NCBI RefSeq assembly: GCF_001426585.1
Contig: NZ_LMEI01000001.1
Location: forward strand, 619,317-683,316
Source: Streptomyces sp. Root431
GTDB lineage: Bacteria > Actinomycetota > Actinomycetes > Streptomycetales > Streptomycetaceae
Reading direction: 5' to 3'
DNA: 64,000 nt
The position numbers were made by a program, and so were the translations under genes. Below the pieces are notes generated by a model. It did no database searches and had not been told where the DNA came from. It was given only the letters and a program-made list of their open reading frames with translations. Of this stretch, positions 27,241 to 35,190 are shown one piece after another; the stretch's first letter is position 1; the number at the start of each line of letters is the position of its first letter.

Positions 27241-27762
27241 CTACGGGATGACGATCACGGGCCGCTGGGCGCGGCGCGCGAGGCGGCCGGCGACCGAGCC
27301 GAAGATCCGCCCGACGATCCCGTGCGTGGAGCCGACCACGATCGCGTCGGCCGAGTACTCACGGCCGACCTCCTCCAGCTCGTGGCAGATGTCACCGCCG
27401 CGCTCGACGAGGATCCACGGCACCTCGGAGAGGTGCTCGGCGCAGGCCAGCTCGAGACCGAGGACCTCGGTGCGGTGGTCCGGCACGTCGACGAAGACCG
27501 GCGGCTCGCAGCCGGCCCACACCGTGGTGGGCAGCCGGTTGGCCACGTGCACGATGATCAGGCCGGAGCCGGAGCGGCGGGCCATGCCGATGGCGTACGC
27601 GAGGGCTCGCTCACTGGACATGGAGCCGTCGAAACCGACGACCACCCCGTGCCGGAAGGCCGGGTCGCAGGAATGACGTGGCTGTTCTACCGCGAGGGGG
27701 TCGACCGTGGAGTCGGCGACGCGCTTGCGGTCCGCGGGTTCGGGGAATTCGTGACCGGCCAT
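27241..27762 (-). CDS. Universal stress protein (UspA) family
   Basis: 173 residues from an ATG at 27762. After a 38-residue polar N-terminal extension comes a single Usp domain: HGVVVGFDGSMSSERALAYA, IGMARRSGSGLIIVHVANRL, and VVGSTHGIVGRIFGSVAGRL followed by ARRAQRPVIVIP. The loop after VVGSTHG corresponds to the ATP-binding G-2X-G-9X-G segment but its spacing is not canonical, so ATP binding is uncertain. It is probably a cytosolic dimer induced by stress or stationary phase. No DevR/OsdR-type box was recognised upstream. Confidence 0.88.
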   Translation of the reverse strand: MAGHEFPEPADRKRVADSTVDPLAVEQPRHSCDPAFRHGVVVGFDGSMSSERALAYAIGMARRSGSGLIIVHVANRLPTTVWAGCEPPVFVDVPDHRTEVLGLELACAEHLSEVPWILVERGGDICHELEEVGREYSADAIVVGSTHGIVGRIFGSVAGRLARRAQRPVIVIP

Positions 27763-28102
27763 CGGTGTCTCGGCGAAGAGAGTCCTCGTGGGAAGGGACG
27801 GGAAAGGGGACGGAACAACGGGTGGCGGCGGAGCTGTGTCCGGGAATCATCTTCCCAAGCCCATACCCCCAAGGGTACGGCGACACTCCTCTCCTGCCCA
27901 GAGCCCGCCGTGTCACTCCCCGGCGTACGCCCCGCTCGCGCGCGGCGTTCCAGGGAGCATGCCCGAGGGGTTCGCGATCTGGCAATGCCGGTTGTGCCCT
28001 ACAGGCGTCCGTACGGGGGCCAAACGGACGTCGCGCACAGTGACCGGAACGTTCCGCTCCTCGTTCCCACAGGTCCAGCCCGCCGTCGCAAGGAGACCGC
28101 CC
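27763..28102. other. Intergenic region between the Usp gene and a small membrane-protein gene
   Basis: This 340-bp gap should hold both divergent promoters. It contains TACCC-CCAA-GGGTA and the dyad CGTCCGT (28006-28012)/ACGGACG (28024-28030), and AAGGAG (28090-28095) as the ribosome site of the following gene. No convincing gene is seen. Confidence 0.4.
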
Positions 28103-28492
28103 GTGCCCGCACCATCGACCGACGCCGGCCAGAGCGCCACCGGACCCGCCCCCGCCCCCGCGCTCGGCTCGCCCCGCGGCCGCCGCCGCGCGCCCGCCGC
28201 CGCCGCGCGTCCGTCCCGGGCCCCCTCCGCGACCGCCCCGGCGGGCGCGGACCGGGAGCGGGAGACCGGCCCCGGGGCAGGAACCGCGGACCCGGCCGGC
28301 GACGTCGTCCGATGGGCGGTCTTCTGCTGCGTGCTCGTGCCCGTGGTGCTCGTCGTCTACGGCACCTCGCTCGGCGGGGCCGCCGGAACCGCGCTGGGAC
28401 TCGTCTCGGTGACGGCGGCGTGCCGGCTGCTTCTGCGCCGCTCGGAGCGCGGACTACGGGCCGAAACGGTACGAACCAGGCGCGGGAACTGA
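28103..28492 (+). CDS. Small membrane protein of unknown function
   Basis: 129 residues from a GTG at 28103 with AAGGAG seven bases upstream. The first 65 residues are Pro/Ala/Arg-rich and probably disordered. Two hydrophobic segments follow (VVRWAVFCCVLVPVVLVVYG and GGAAGTALGLVSVTAACRLL), then a basic tail ending TVRTRRGN. It is a membrane protein of no recognised family, located directly upstream of the adpA leader. It has a good ribosome site and typical codon use, so it is probably real. Confidence 0.65.
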   Translation: MPAPSTDAGQSATGPAPAPALGSPRGRRRAPAAAARPSRAPSATAPAGADRERETGPGAGTADPAGDVVRWAVFCCVLVPVVLVVYGTSLGGAAGTALGLVSVTAACRLLLRRSERGLRAETVRTRRGN

Positions 28493-28520
28493 GCCGGGGA
28501 CGCCTCCGACCCCCTTCGAG

Positions 28521-28550
28521 TTGACAGGTTCGCACACCCGAACCCATATG
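28521..28550 (+). promoter_or_regulatory. Candidate adpA promoter with a palindromic spacer
   Basis: TTGACA (28521-28526) and CATATG (28545-28550) are separated by exactly 18 bp, and that spacer is itself an inverted repeat: GGTTCG-CACACC-CGAACC. The gap to the adpA ATG is 351 bp, consistent with the long untranslated leader reported for adpA. The spacer dyad would be an ideal repressor site. Confidence 0.45.
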
Positions 28551-28722
28551 TTTTCAGCCAACTTCCATTCACCGGCGAGTCCTTGGCGGAACGGTTGGCC
28601 AACCCCGGCGCCGACGGCCCCCGAAGCCCTGGAACAAGGCCCCGCACCCTAGGCCCACCGGGCGTTCACGGCGCCGCCCCTTCCCCTCGGGGCCGCCAGG
28701 TGGAACGCTTCGCGATCGATCG

Positions 28723-28732
28723 CTTCGCGCCA
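28723..28732 (-). promoter_or_regulatory. Candidate AdpA-binding site in the adpA leader
   Basis: On the reverse strand TGGCGCGAAG matches the AdpA consensus TGGCSNGWWY at nine of ten positions. AdpA is known to bind its own upstream region; a single degenerate match is weak evidence. Confidence 0.3.
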
Positions 28733-28804
28733 AGTGGCCTTGTCGACAATCCACCGGATGGAGAACTTGTCACGCCGGCGCCATGGGACACAGTAGATTC
28801 GATC

Positions 28805-28897
28805 ATGGGTACCGAAGACTGGGGTCTCGTGCAAAACCGAGGGGAAACGTGCAGGAGCGACACGACCAGGGAGACGCGAACACCGAGGGGGGCTTAG
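28805..28897 (+). CDS. Possible 30-codon leader ORF before adpA
   Basis: An ATG at 28805 opens a 30-codon frame (MGTEDWGLVQNRGETCRSDT and ten more residues) ending in TAG at 28895-28897, four bases before the adpA ATG. It lies inside the probable leader transcript. No strong ribosome site precedes it, so translation is unproven. It could couple to adpA translation or be chance. Confidence 0.3.
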   Translation: MGTEDWGLVQNRGETCRSDTTRETRTPRGA

Positions 28898-28901
28898 CGT
28901 C

Positions 28902-30068
28902 ATGAGCCAGGACTCCACCGCACCGGAGGTCGCACGGAAGCTGTCCGGGCGCCGCCGTCGCGAAGTCGTCGCGGTGCTGCTGTTCAGCGGCGGCCCCATC
29001 TTCGAGAGCTCCATCCCGCTCTCCGTTTTCGGCATCGACCGGCAGGACGCCGGCGTGCCCCGCTACCGGCTGCTCGTCTGCGCCGGCGAGGACGGACCGC
29101 TGCGGACCACCGGCGGACTCGAACTCACCGCGCCGTACGGCCTGGAGGCCATCGGCCGCGCCGGGACCGTCGTCGTGCCGGCCTGGCGGTCGATCACCTC
29201 GCCGCCACCGCCGGAGGCGCTCGAAGCGCTGCGCCGCGCCCACGAAGAGGGCGCGCGGATCGTCGGCCTCTGCACGGGGGCCTTCGTCCTCGCCGCGGCG
29301 GGCCTGCTCGACGGCCGGCCGGCGACCACGCACTGGATGTACGCGCCGACGCTCGCCAAGCGCTACCCGTCGGTCCACGTGGACCCGCGGGAGCTCTTCG
29401 TCGACGACGGCGACGTCCTCACCTCCGCCGGCACCGCGGCCGGAATCGATCTGTGTCTGCACATCGTGCGGACCGACCACGGCACCGAGGCCGCGGGCGC
29501 GCTTGCGCGCCGGCTGGTCGTCCCGCCGCGGCGCAGCGGCGGCCAGGAGCGCTACCTCGACAGGTCTTTACCAGAGGAGATCGGCGCCGACCCGCTGGCC
29601 GAGGTCGTCGCCTGGGCACTGGAGCACCTCCACGAGCAGTTCGACGTGGAGACCCTGGCCGCGCGCGCGTACATGTCACGGCGGACCTTCGACCGCCGGT
29701 TCCGCTCGCTGACGGGCTCCGCCCCCCTCCAGTGGCTGATCACGCAGCGGGTGCTCCAGGCACAGCGGCTGCTCGAGACCTCCGACTACTCGGTCGACGA
29801 GGTCGCGGGCAGGTGCGGCTTCCGCTCGCCGGTGGCACTGCGCGGCCACTTCCGGCGGCAGCTCGGCTCCTCGCCGGCGGCCTACCGGGCCGCGTACCGG
29901 GCCAGGCGGCCGCAGGGCGACGGCGGCACGGTCGTGCTGGACTCTGCCGTGCCCGCCCAGGTGGGCGCCGGCCTCCGGCGCCCGGGCTCGCTGGAGCCGG
30001 GGAAGCCGCACGCGGACGCCTACGCCCCCGGCCGCCCCTCCCTGCCGGGCCAGCGCAGCGCGCCGTAG
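28902..30068 (+). CDS. adpA: AdpA/BldH, pleiotropic regulator of development and antibiotic production
   Basis: 388 residues from an ATG behind GAGGGGGG. Residues 20-200 are a ThiJ/PfpI/DJ-1-like dimerisation domain (EVVAVLLFSGGPIFESSIPL, GTVVVPAWRSITSPPPPEAL, IVGLCTGAFVLAAAGLLDGR, SAGTAAGIDLCLHIVRTDHG). Residues 230-335 are an AraC/XylS DNA-binding domain with two helix-turn-helices (FDVETLAARAYMSRRTFDRR, FRSLTGSAPLQWLITQRVLQ, CGFRSPVALRGHFRRQLGSS). Between them a single TTA codon at 29568-29570 (Leu223) makes translation depend on the bldA tRNA, the hallmark of adpA. ornA follows, as in other streptomycetes. It governs aerial growth, secreted proteases and secondary metabolism. Confidence 0.97.
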   Translation: MSQDSTAPEVARKLSGRRRREVVAVLLFSGGPIFESSIPLSVFGIDRQDAGVPRYRLLVCAGEDGPLRTTGGLELTAPYGLEAIGRAGTVVVPAWRSITSPPPPEALEALRRAHEEGARIVGLCTGAFVLAAAGLLDGRPATTHWMYAPTLAKRYPSVHVDPRELFVDDGDVLTSAGTAAGIDLCLHIVRTDHGTEAAGALARRLVVPPRRSGGQERYLDRSLPEEIGADPLAEVVAWALEHLHEQFDVETLAARAYMSRRTFDRRFRSLTGSAPLQWLITQRVLQAQRLLETSDYSVDEVAGRCGFRSPVALRGHFRRQLGSSPAAYRAAYRARRPQGDGGTVVLDSAVPAQVGAGLRRPGSLEPGKPHADAYAPGRPSLPGQRSAP

Positions 30069-30114
30069 CGCCGTAACAGAGACCCGCGCGGCCACAAGCG
30101 GCGCATCGCAGGAC

Positions 30115-30152
30115 CGACGGGCGCCCGGGGACACCTCCCCCGGGCGCCCGTC
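30115..30152 (+). terminator. Strong hairpin after adpA
   Basis: CGACGGGCGCCCGGGG (30115-30130) pairs perfectly with CCCCGGGCGCCCGTCG (30137-30152) around a 6-nt loop, 46 bp after the adpA stop. A 16-bp GC stem should end the adpA transcript. Confidence 0.85.
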
Positions 30153-30212
30153 GGCCGTTCCCAGCGGGTCGTCGGCCGTTCCCGGGGGCTCGTCGGCCGT
30201 TCCCCCGTCACG
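30150..30212 (+). repeat. 21-bp tandem repeat, three copies
   Basis: Three successive 21-bp units begin GTCGGCCGTTCCC at 30150, 30171 and 30192, differing only in their last eight bases. The first unit continues out of the right arm of the adpA terminator hairpin, so the array probably grew from it. Confidence 0.8.
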
Positions 30213-30264
30213 CCGGGCGCCGCGAGCCCGGCGTGATCGGCGCGACACCCCCTAAGGTGGACGC

Positions 30265-30867
30265 ATGAACGATCGCATGGTGTGGATCGACTGCGAGATG
30301 ACCGGGCTCTCGCTGACGGACGACGCACTCATCGAGGTGGCCGCACTGGTCACCGACTCGGAACTGAACGTGCTCGGCGACGGGGTGGACATCGTGATCC
30401 GCCCGCCGGACGCGGCCCTGGAGACCATGCCCGAGATCGTGCGCCAGATGCACACGGCCTCGGGACTGCTCGACGAGCTCGCCGGCGGCACCACGCTCGC
30501 CGACGCGGAGGCCCAGGTCCTCGCGTACATCCGCGAGCACGTCAAGGAAGCCGGCAAGGCGCCGCTGTGCGGGAACTCGGTCTCCACGGACCGCGGCTTC
30601 CTCGCTCGGGACATGCCTGCCCTGGAGAGCCACCTGCACTACCGGATCGTCGATGTCTCCTCGGTCAAGGAGCTGGCCCGCCGCTGGTACCCGAGGGCGT
30701 ACTTCAACAGTCCGGAGAAGAACGGCAACCACCGGGCGCTGGCCGACATCCGCGATTCCATCGCGGAGCTGCGCTACTACCGGGAGGCGGTCTTCGTCCC
30801 GCAGCCCGGACCGGACTCGGAGACCGCGAAGCGGATCGCCTCGCGCCACGTCGTGCCCGCGGAGTAG
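30265..30867 (+). CDS. orn: Oligoribonuclease (3'-5' exoribonuclease, DEDDh family)
   Basis: 200 residues from an ATG at 30265. It degrades 2-5-mer RNAs and pGpG to mononucleotides in the cytoplasm. The DEDD metal ligands are visible: Exo [21 protein letters not shown], Exo [22 protein letters not shown], and Exo [23 protein letters not shown] with the HxxxxD pair. Length is normal. It is the adpA-adjacent ornA of streptomycetes, reported to be needed for normal growth and aerial mycelium. It also ends c-di-GMP turnover by removing pGpG, which links it to the cdgA-like gene later in the window. Confidence 0.96.
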   Translation: MNDRMVWIDCEMTGLSLTDDALIEVAALVTDSELNVLGDGVDIVIRPPDAALETMPEIVRQMHTASGLLDELAGGTTLADAEAQVLAYIREHVKEAGKAPLCGNSVSTDRGFLARDMPALESHLHYRIVDVSSVKELARRWYPRAYFNSPEKNGNHRALADIRDSIAELRYYREAVFVPQPGPDSETAKRIASRHVVPAE

Positions 30868-30994
30868 ACCCCGTACAGACCCCGTCCGAACGGGGTCGCT
30901 CGCGTCCGGAATCAATGCGGGCGCGAGCACCCCCCAGGACCCTGTAGACTTCTTCTCGGCCGGTCGGGGAAACCCAAGAAAATCGCCGGTCATG

Positions 30995-31067
30995 GTGGGT
31001 ATAGCTCAGATGGTAGAGCACCTGGTTGTGGTCCAGGATGTCGCGGGTTCGAGTCCCGTTACTCACC
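30995..31067 (+). tRNA. tRNA-His (GTG anticodon)
   Basis: The sequence folds as a cloverleaf: acceptor GTGGGTA/TACTCAC, D-arm AGCTCAGATGGTAGAGC, anticodon arm CCTGGTTGTGGTCCAGG with GTG, and T-arm GCGGGTTCGAGTCCCGT. A G at 30994 can supply the G-1 that pairs with the discriminator C at 31067, as required for tRNA-His. No CCA is encoded. Confidence 0.97.
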
Positions 31068-31074
31068 CTGAAGG

Positions 31075-31117
31075 CCGAGGCCCCGGTTCGAAAGAACCGG
31101 GGCCTCGGTCGTTTTCG
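31075..31117. terminator. Hairpin between tRNA-His and the xylanase gene
   Basis: CCGAGGCCCCGGTTC (31075-31089) and GAACCGGGGCCTCGG (31094-31108) form a perfect 15-bp stem with a GAAA-type loop, followed by TCGTTTTC. It ends the tRNA transcript and lies just beyond the xylanase stop on the other strand. Confidence 0.92.
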
Positions 31118-31124
31118 CATGCGC

Positions 31125-32459
31125 CTAGGAACAGGCGAAGGCCGTCGGCGGCGGGTTGGTGCCCGACCAGGAGCCGTTGAAGCCGAAGGCGGTCGAGCCG
31201 CCCGGCGGGACCGTCGCGTTGTACGAGAGGTTCGTCGCCGTCACCTCGGCCCCCGTCTGCGTCGCCGTCGCGTTCCACGCCTGGGTGACCCGCTGGCCGG
31301 CCGGCTGGGTCCAGCGGACGGTCCAGCCGTTCAGCGGGGCCGTGCCCGTGTTGCGGACGGTGACCTGCGCCGTGAAGCCGCCCGTCCACTGGCTCGTGAC
31401 CGCGTACGTGACGGAGCACACACCCGGGGCGGGCGGGGTGTCCGGGGCGAGCGCCTCGGCGAGCCCGGCGCGGGCGGGCTTCGGGGCCAGGGCCTCGTCG
31501 TACGGGGTCGCCGCGCCCTGGCCGGGGAAGAAGTCCGGGATCCAGGAGTCGGAGTCGGTGAAGCCCCAGACCGTGACGCCGGCGCAGCGGGTGACGGCCA
31601 GGCAGGCGCGCTGGACGGCGGCGTAGTCGGCCTTCTGCTGGGCGAGCTTCGCTTCGGTCGCGGGCAGGGGCATCCGGATGTCGAGCTCGGTGATCGCCAC
31701 GTCCACGCCGAGCTCGGCGAAGCGGCGCAGGTTGGCCTCCAGGGAGGCGGGGACCTGGCCGAGGACGAGGTGGGCCTGGAAGCCGACGCCGTCGACCGGG
31801 ACGCCCTGCGCGAGGAGCCGCTCGACCAGGGCGTACATGCCGTCGCTCTTCGCGCCGATCGCGTCGGTCGAGTAGTCGTTGAGGTAGAGCTTCGCGGCCG
31901 GGTCGGCGGCCCGGGCGGCGCGGAAGGCGTCGGCGACGTACGACTCGCCGAGGGTCGCGCCGAAAACGGACTGCCGGAGGGTGCCGTCCTCGTTCAGGGG
32001 CTCGTTGACGACGTCCCAGTGGTCGATGCGGCCCTTGTAGCGGCCGGCCTCGGCGGCGATGTGGTCGGTCATGAGGGTGCGCAGCCGGTCGGCGGTCCAG
32101 GTGCCGCCGGTGACCCAGGCGGGCAGTTGGCTGTGCCAGACGAGGGTGTGGCCGCGGACCCGCTGGCCGTGGGCCTCGGCGAAGGCGACGACGCGGTCGG
32201 CGCCGGTCCAGTCGTAGGTGCCCCTGGTGGCTTCGACGGAGCCCCATTTCATCTCGTTGCCGGGGGTGAGGGAGCCGAACTGGGCGGCGGCGACGTCCGC
32301 GTACCCGCCGGTGAGCTTCCCGGCGGTGACGGCGGTGCCGAGGTAGCGGCCGCGGGCCTCCGCGAGGTCCCGGAGCGGGGCGTCCGCTGCGGCGGCGGGA
32401 GGAGCGAGGGTGAGGGCGGCGGTCAGAAGGGCCGCCGTGGCGATCAGGCGACGGAGCAC
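31125..32459 (-). CDS. Secreted endo-1,4-beta-xylanase (GH10) with C-terminal CBM2
   Basis: 444 residues from a GTG at 32459, with GGAGG six bases upstream. The N-terminus LRRLIATAALLTAALTLAPP plus AAAA is a Sec signal. Residues about 28-320 are a GH10 barrel (GTAVTAGKL, VRGHTLVWHSQLPAWVTGGT, DHWDVVNEPLNEDG with acid/base Glu153, and VAITELDIRM with nucleophile Glu258), followed by VTVWGFTDSDSWIP. The last 100 residues are a cellulose-binding CBM2 (CSVTYAVTSQWTGGFTAQVT, WNATATQTGAEVTATNLSYN). It hydrolyses xylan outside the cell. Its start lies 16 bp inside the end of the GH74 gene, so the pair is an operon probably controlled by the CebR-type box at 35139. Confidence 0.93.
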   Translation of the reverse strand: MLRRLIATAALLTAALTLAPPAAAADAPLRDLAEARGRYLGTAVTAGKLTGGYADVAAAQFGSLTPGNEMKWGSVEATRGTYDWTGADRVVAFAEAHGQRVRGHTLVWHSQLPAWVTGGTWTADRLRTLMTDHIAAEAGRYKGRIDHWDVVNEPLNEDGTLRQSVFGATLGESYVADAFRAARAADPAAKLYLNDYSTDAIGAKSDGMYALVERLLAQGVPVDGVGFQAHLVLGQVPASLEANLRRFAELGVDVAITELDIRMPLPATEAKLAQQKADYAAVQRACLAVTRCAGVTVWGFTDSDSWIPDFFPGQGAATPYDEALAPKPARAGLAEALAPDTPPAPGVCSVTYAVTSQWTGGFTAQVTVRNTGTAPLNGWTVRWTQPAGQRVTQAWNATATQTGAEVTATNLSYNATVPPGGSTAFGFNGSWSGTNPPPTAFACS

Positions 32460-35116
32460 GTCGCACCTCCGAGGGTGAAGGCGGCGGGTACGGGGTTGGT
32501 GCCGGTCCAGGTGCCGGTGAAGCCGAAGGAGGCGGAGGCTCCGGCGGCGACGGGCCCGTTCCAGCCGGCGTTCCCGGCGGTGACGGAGGTGCCGGTCTGG
32601 GTCGGGGTCGCGTTCCACATCTGGCCGACGCGCTGTCCCGCGGGGTACTGCCAGCCGAGCGCCCAGCCGGTCCAGGCGGTGGTGGAGGTGTTGGTCAGGG
32701 TGACGTCGGCCTGGAAGCCGCCCTGCCACTGGTTGGTGACCTTGTAGGCGACCTTGCAGGTGCCGGAGGGCGTCCCGGGGTCGCCCCCGCCGTCACCGCC
32801 GCCGGTCTCGGCGGTGTCGCCGTAGATGATGCCGCGTCCGTTGGTGGAGACGTACACGCGGCCGTAGACGCGGGGGTCGCCGGTGATCGCGCCGCCGGTC
32901 CAGCCCCACTGATGGGCGTCGTCGTTGATCCGGACCCAGGTCGTGCCGGCGTCGGTGGAGCGGAAGACGCCCCGTACGCCGCCGATCTTCGCGCTCGTGT
33001 AGAGCGCGGGGTACGCGGCGCCGGGTGCGGCCTTGCCGAAGCCGACGGTGTCGGCCTGGTCGACGCCGGAGACACGGGTGAAGGCGGCGCCGCCGTCCGT
33101 GGAGTGCCAGAGGCCGTAGGTGGAGTCGGGGGCACCACCGGCGAGCCAGATGTCGCCCTTCCTGCCGGGGACGGCCTTGAAGCGGGCGTTGCCCTTGGCG
33201 GGGAGGCCGGTGGCGCGGGCGGTGAAGGTCGCGCCGCCGTCCGTACTGGCGTAGAAGGTGCCGTCCTTGAAGCCGTAGAAGGTCGTGGGGTCGACGCGGT
33301 CGGACTCGACGGTCGCTCCGGCGGGGATGCCGGTGGAGGCGGTCCAGGCGCCTCCGGTGCCGGTGTGGACGCCGGTGCCGTCCGGGCTCCACACGTATCG
33401 GCCGCCGTCGGCGGAGACGGCGACGGTGCCGCCGCCGGTGACGCCCGAAGGCTCCTGTCCGGCGGTCCAGTTGGCGCCGTTGTCGGCGGAGAAGGCGACG
33501 CGCGGCCCGCCGTCGAGGTGACCGGACCTGACGACCACGTCCGGGTTGGTCTCGGCGTAGTCGAGGCTGGTCGTGGAGGTGAAGTTCGGGGAGGTGAACA
33601 TCATCGACGGGACGGCGGTGAGGTCCGTGTGGCGGAAGCCTCCGATGTCGCCGAGGGCGCTGATCAGCGGGGCGCCGGAGGGCGGCGAGGCGAGGTCGAG
33701 GACGGCGGTCTCCTCAAGGCCCTTCACCATGGGCCGGATGGTGAAGTTCGTCCCCGTGTCCCACTTGGTGAGCTCCTGGGTGCCGTAGATCGTGGCGCCC
33801 GTGCCGTACATCATGCGGTCGGAGTCGAAGGGGTCGATCTCCAGGGCCTCGGTCATCCAGCCGAGCTTCGGGGTCTGTTCGGGCGCGGCGGGAGTGGCGC
33901 CCCAGGTCAGCCAGGGGACGGTGGAGACGTCCATCGTGTAGCGGTTGGCGCGGGTGGGATAGGCCGTGTAGTCCCAGGCCTTGGTCCAGGTGGAACCGGA
34001 GTCGGTGGAGCGGAAGATCTGGGTGTCGGGCCACCAGGCGCTGTAGGCGGAGACCATGACCGTGCCGGGCCGCTGCCGGTCGACGGTGAGGCCGCTGAAG
34101 CCGTGGAAGGTGTCGGCCTCGGCGACGGGGCTGATGTCCTTCCACTCGCCGGTGGCGGTGGCGTACCGCCAGACCCGGCCCTTGCCGCCGTCGTACGGGC
34201 CGGCCGTGTCGCTGTACGCGAGGTAGAGGTGGCCGTTCTCCGCGTCGAGGACGCCCTTGTGGGCGAGGTACCCGGTGGGCTGGCCGGGGAGCCGGGTCCA
34301 GGTGGCGCCGGCGTCGGTGGAGCGGTAGACGGCGTTCTCCTTGTCGCCCACGCCGACGTAGATCGTGCCGGTCGCGGTCCCGGGGGTGCCGGTGGACTCG
34401 TCGAACGTGACCCAGACGATGCCCTGTTCGTCGGAGTTGTAGCCGCTGGTGTCGGTCGGGTCCTGCTGGTGATTGCCGGGGTTGGTGAAGGAGCCGACCT
34501 TCGACCAGGTGACGCCGGAGTCGGTGGAGCGCCACAGGCCGTTGCCGCTGGGCGCGCCGAGGTAGAGCACGCTGTTCTTGTGCGGGTCGACGGCGAGGCG
34601 TTCGCCCATGCCGCGGCCCGGCATGTTGCCGCCGAGCTTGAAGGGGAGGTCGGTGCGCTGCCAGGTGGCGCCCCGGTCGGCGGAGCGGAGGACGGCGCCG
34701 TTGCCGGGGTCCCAGTCGTTCGTGTACGTGCCGACCGCCGCGTACAGCCGGTCGGGGTCGACGGTGTCGGAGGCGAGGCCGACGACTCCGGTGTGGCCCC
34801 AGTGGTCCCAGTCGACGGAGTCGAGGAGCGGGGTCCAGGAGGCGGCGGCCTGGTTCCAGCGGTAGACGCCGCCGATGTCGGTGCGGGCGTAGACGAGGTC
34901 CTTCTCGGCCCGGTTGAAGACGATGCCGGGGACGAAGCCGCCGCCGTCGATGCGGACGTTCTTCCAGCTGTACGAGGCGCTGGTAGCGGCGGGGTCGGCC
35001 GCGTTGGTGGCGGCGGGGTCGGCCGCGGTGGGTGCGGCGGTGACGCTGGGCGCGGTGGCCGTGAGGAGGCCCGCGGTCAGGGCGAGCCCCGCGAGGAGGT
35101 GGCGTGTTCTGCGCAT
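32444..35116 (-). CDS. Secreted xyloglucanase (GH74) with C-terminal CBM2
   Basis: 890 residues from an ATG at 35116. A Sec signal (HLLAGLALTAGLLTATAPSV) precedes a repeated DPAAT linker. A two-part beta-propeller of the GH74 type follows, with many Asp-box repeats (RSADRGATW, RSTDSGVTWS, RSTDAGATWT, RSTDSGSTWT, STDGGATF, RSTDAGTTWV). The conserved opening YSWKNVRIDGGGFVPGIVFN plus RTDIGGVYRWN is diagnostic of xyloglucan endo-glucanases. A Gly/Asp linker leads to a C-terminal CBM2 (CKVAYKVTNQWQGGFQADVT, WNATPTQTGTSVTAGNAGWN). It cuts xyloglucan outside the cell. A perfect TGGGAGCGCTCCCA box begins 23 bp before its start, and the xylanase gene follows with overlap. Confidence 0.93.
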   Translation of the reverse strand: MRRTRHLLAGLALTAGLLTATAPSVTAAPTAADPAATNAADPAATSASYSWKNVRIDGGGFVPGIVFNRAEKDLVYARTDIGGVYRWNQAAASWTPLLDSVDWDHWGHTGVVGLASDTVDPDRLYAAVGTYTNDWDPGNGAVLRSADRGATWQRTDLPFKLGGNMPGRGMGERLAVDPHKNSVLYLGAPSGNGLWRSTDSGVTWSKVGSFTNPGNHQQDPTDTSGYNSDEQGIVWVTFDESTGTPGTATGTIYVGVGDKENAVYRSTDAGATWTRLPGQPTGYLAHKGVLDAENGHLYLAYSDTAGPYDGGKGRVWRYATATGEWKDISPVAEADTFHGFSGLTVDRQRPGTVMVSAYSAWWPDTQIFRSTDSGSTWTKAWDYTAYPTRANRYTMDVSTVPWLTWGATPAAPEQTPKLGWMTEALEIDPFDSDRMMYGTGATIYGTQELTKWDTGTNFTIRPMVKGLEETAVLDLASPPSGAPLISALGDIGGFRHTDLTAVPSMMFTSPNFTSTTSLDYAETNPDVVVRSGHLDGGPRVAFSADNGANWTAGQEPSGVTGGGTVAVSADGGRYVWSPDGTGVHTGTGGAWTASTGIPAGATVESDRVDPTTFYGFKDGTFYASTDGGATFTARATGLPAKGNARFKAVPGRKGDIWLAGGAPDSTYGLWHSTDGGAAFTRVSGVDQADTVGFGKAAPGAAYPALYTSAKIGGVRGVFRSTDAGTTWVRINDDAHQWGWTGGAITGDPRVYGRVYVSTNGRGIIYGDTAETGGGDGGGDPGTPSGTCKVAYKVTNQWQGGFQADVTLTNTSTTAWTGWALGWQYPAGQRVGQMWNATPTQTGTSVTAGNAGWNGPVAAGASASFGFTGTWTGTNPVPAAFTLGGATCSVA

Positions 35117-35138
35117 GGGTATCCCGTCGAAGATTGAA

Positions 35139-35152
35139 TGGGAGCGCTCCCA
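35139..35152. promoter_or_regulatory. Perfect CebR-type operator
   Basis: TGGGAGCGCTCCCA is the full 14-bp palindrome bound by CebR, the cellobiose/cellotriose-responsive LacI-type repressor of (hemi)cellulose genes. It lies 23 bp before the GH74 start on the reverse strand and 167 bp before the divergent sugar-transporter gene. No cebR gene is in the window. Confidence 0.93.
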
Positions 35153-35190
35153 CTATTGAGTCGCTGTCAGAACACGGTCAAGGTCCGGGA

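Noticed and set aside
27241..27762. DevR/OsdR dormancy box for the universal stress protein
   Set aside because: No GGGAC...GTCCC-type palindrome was seen upstream of 27762.
28583..28804. Coding extension upstream of the possible adpA leader ORF
   Set aside because: It would run through the putative promoter and leader with no ribosome site; only the last 30 codons are considered.
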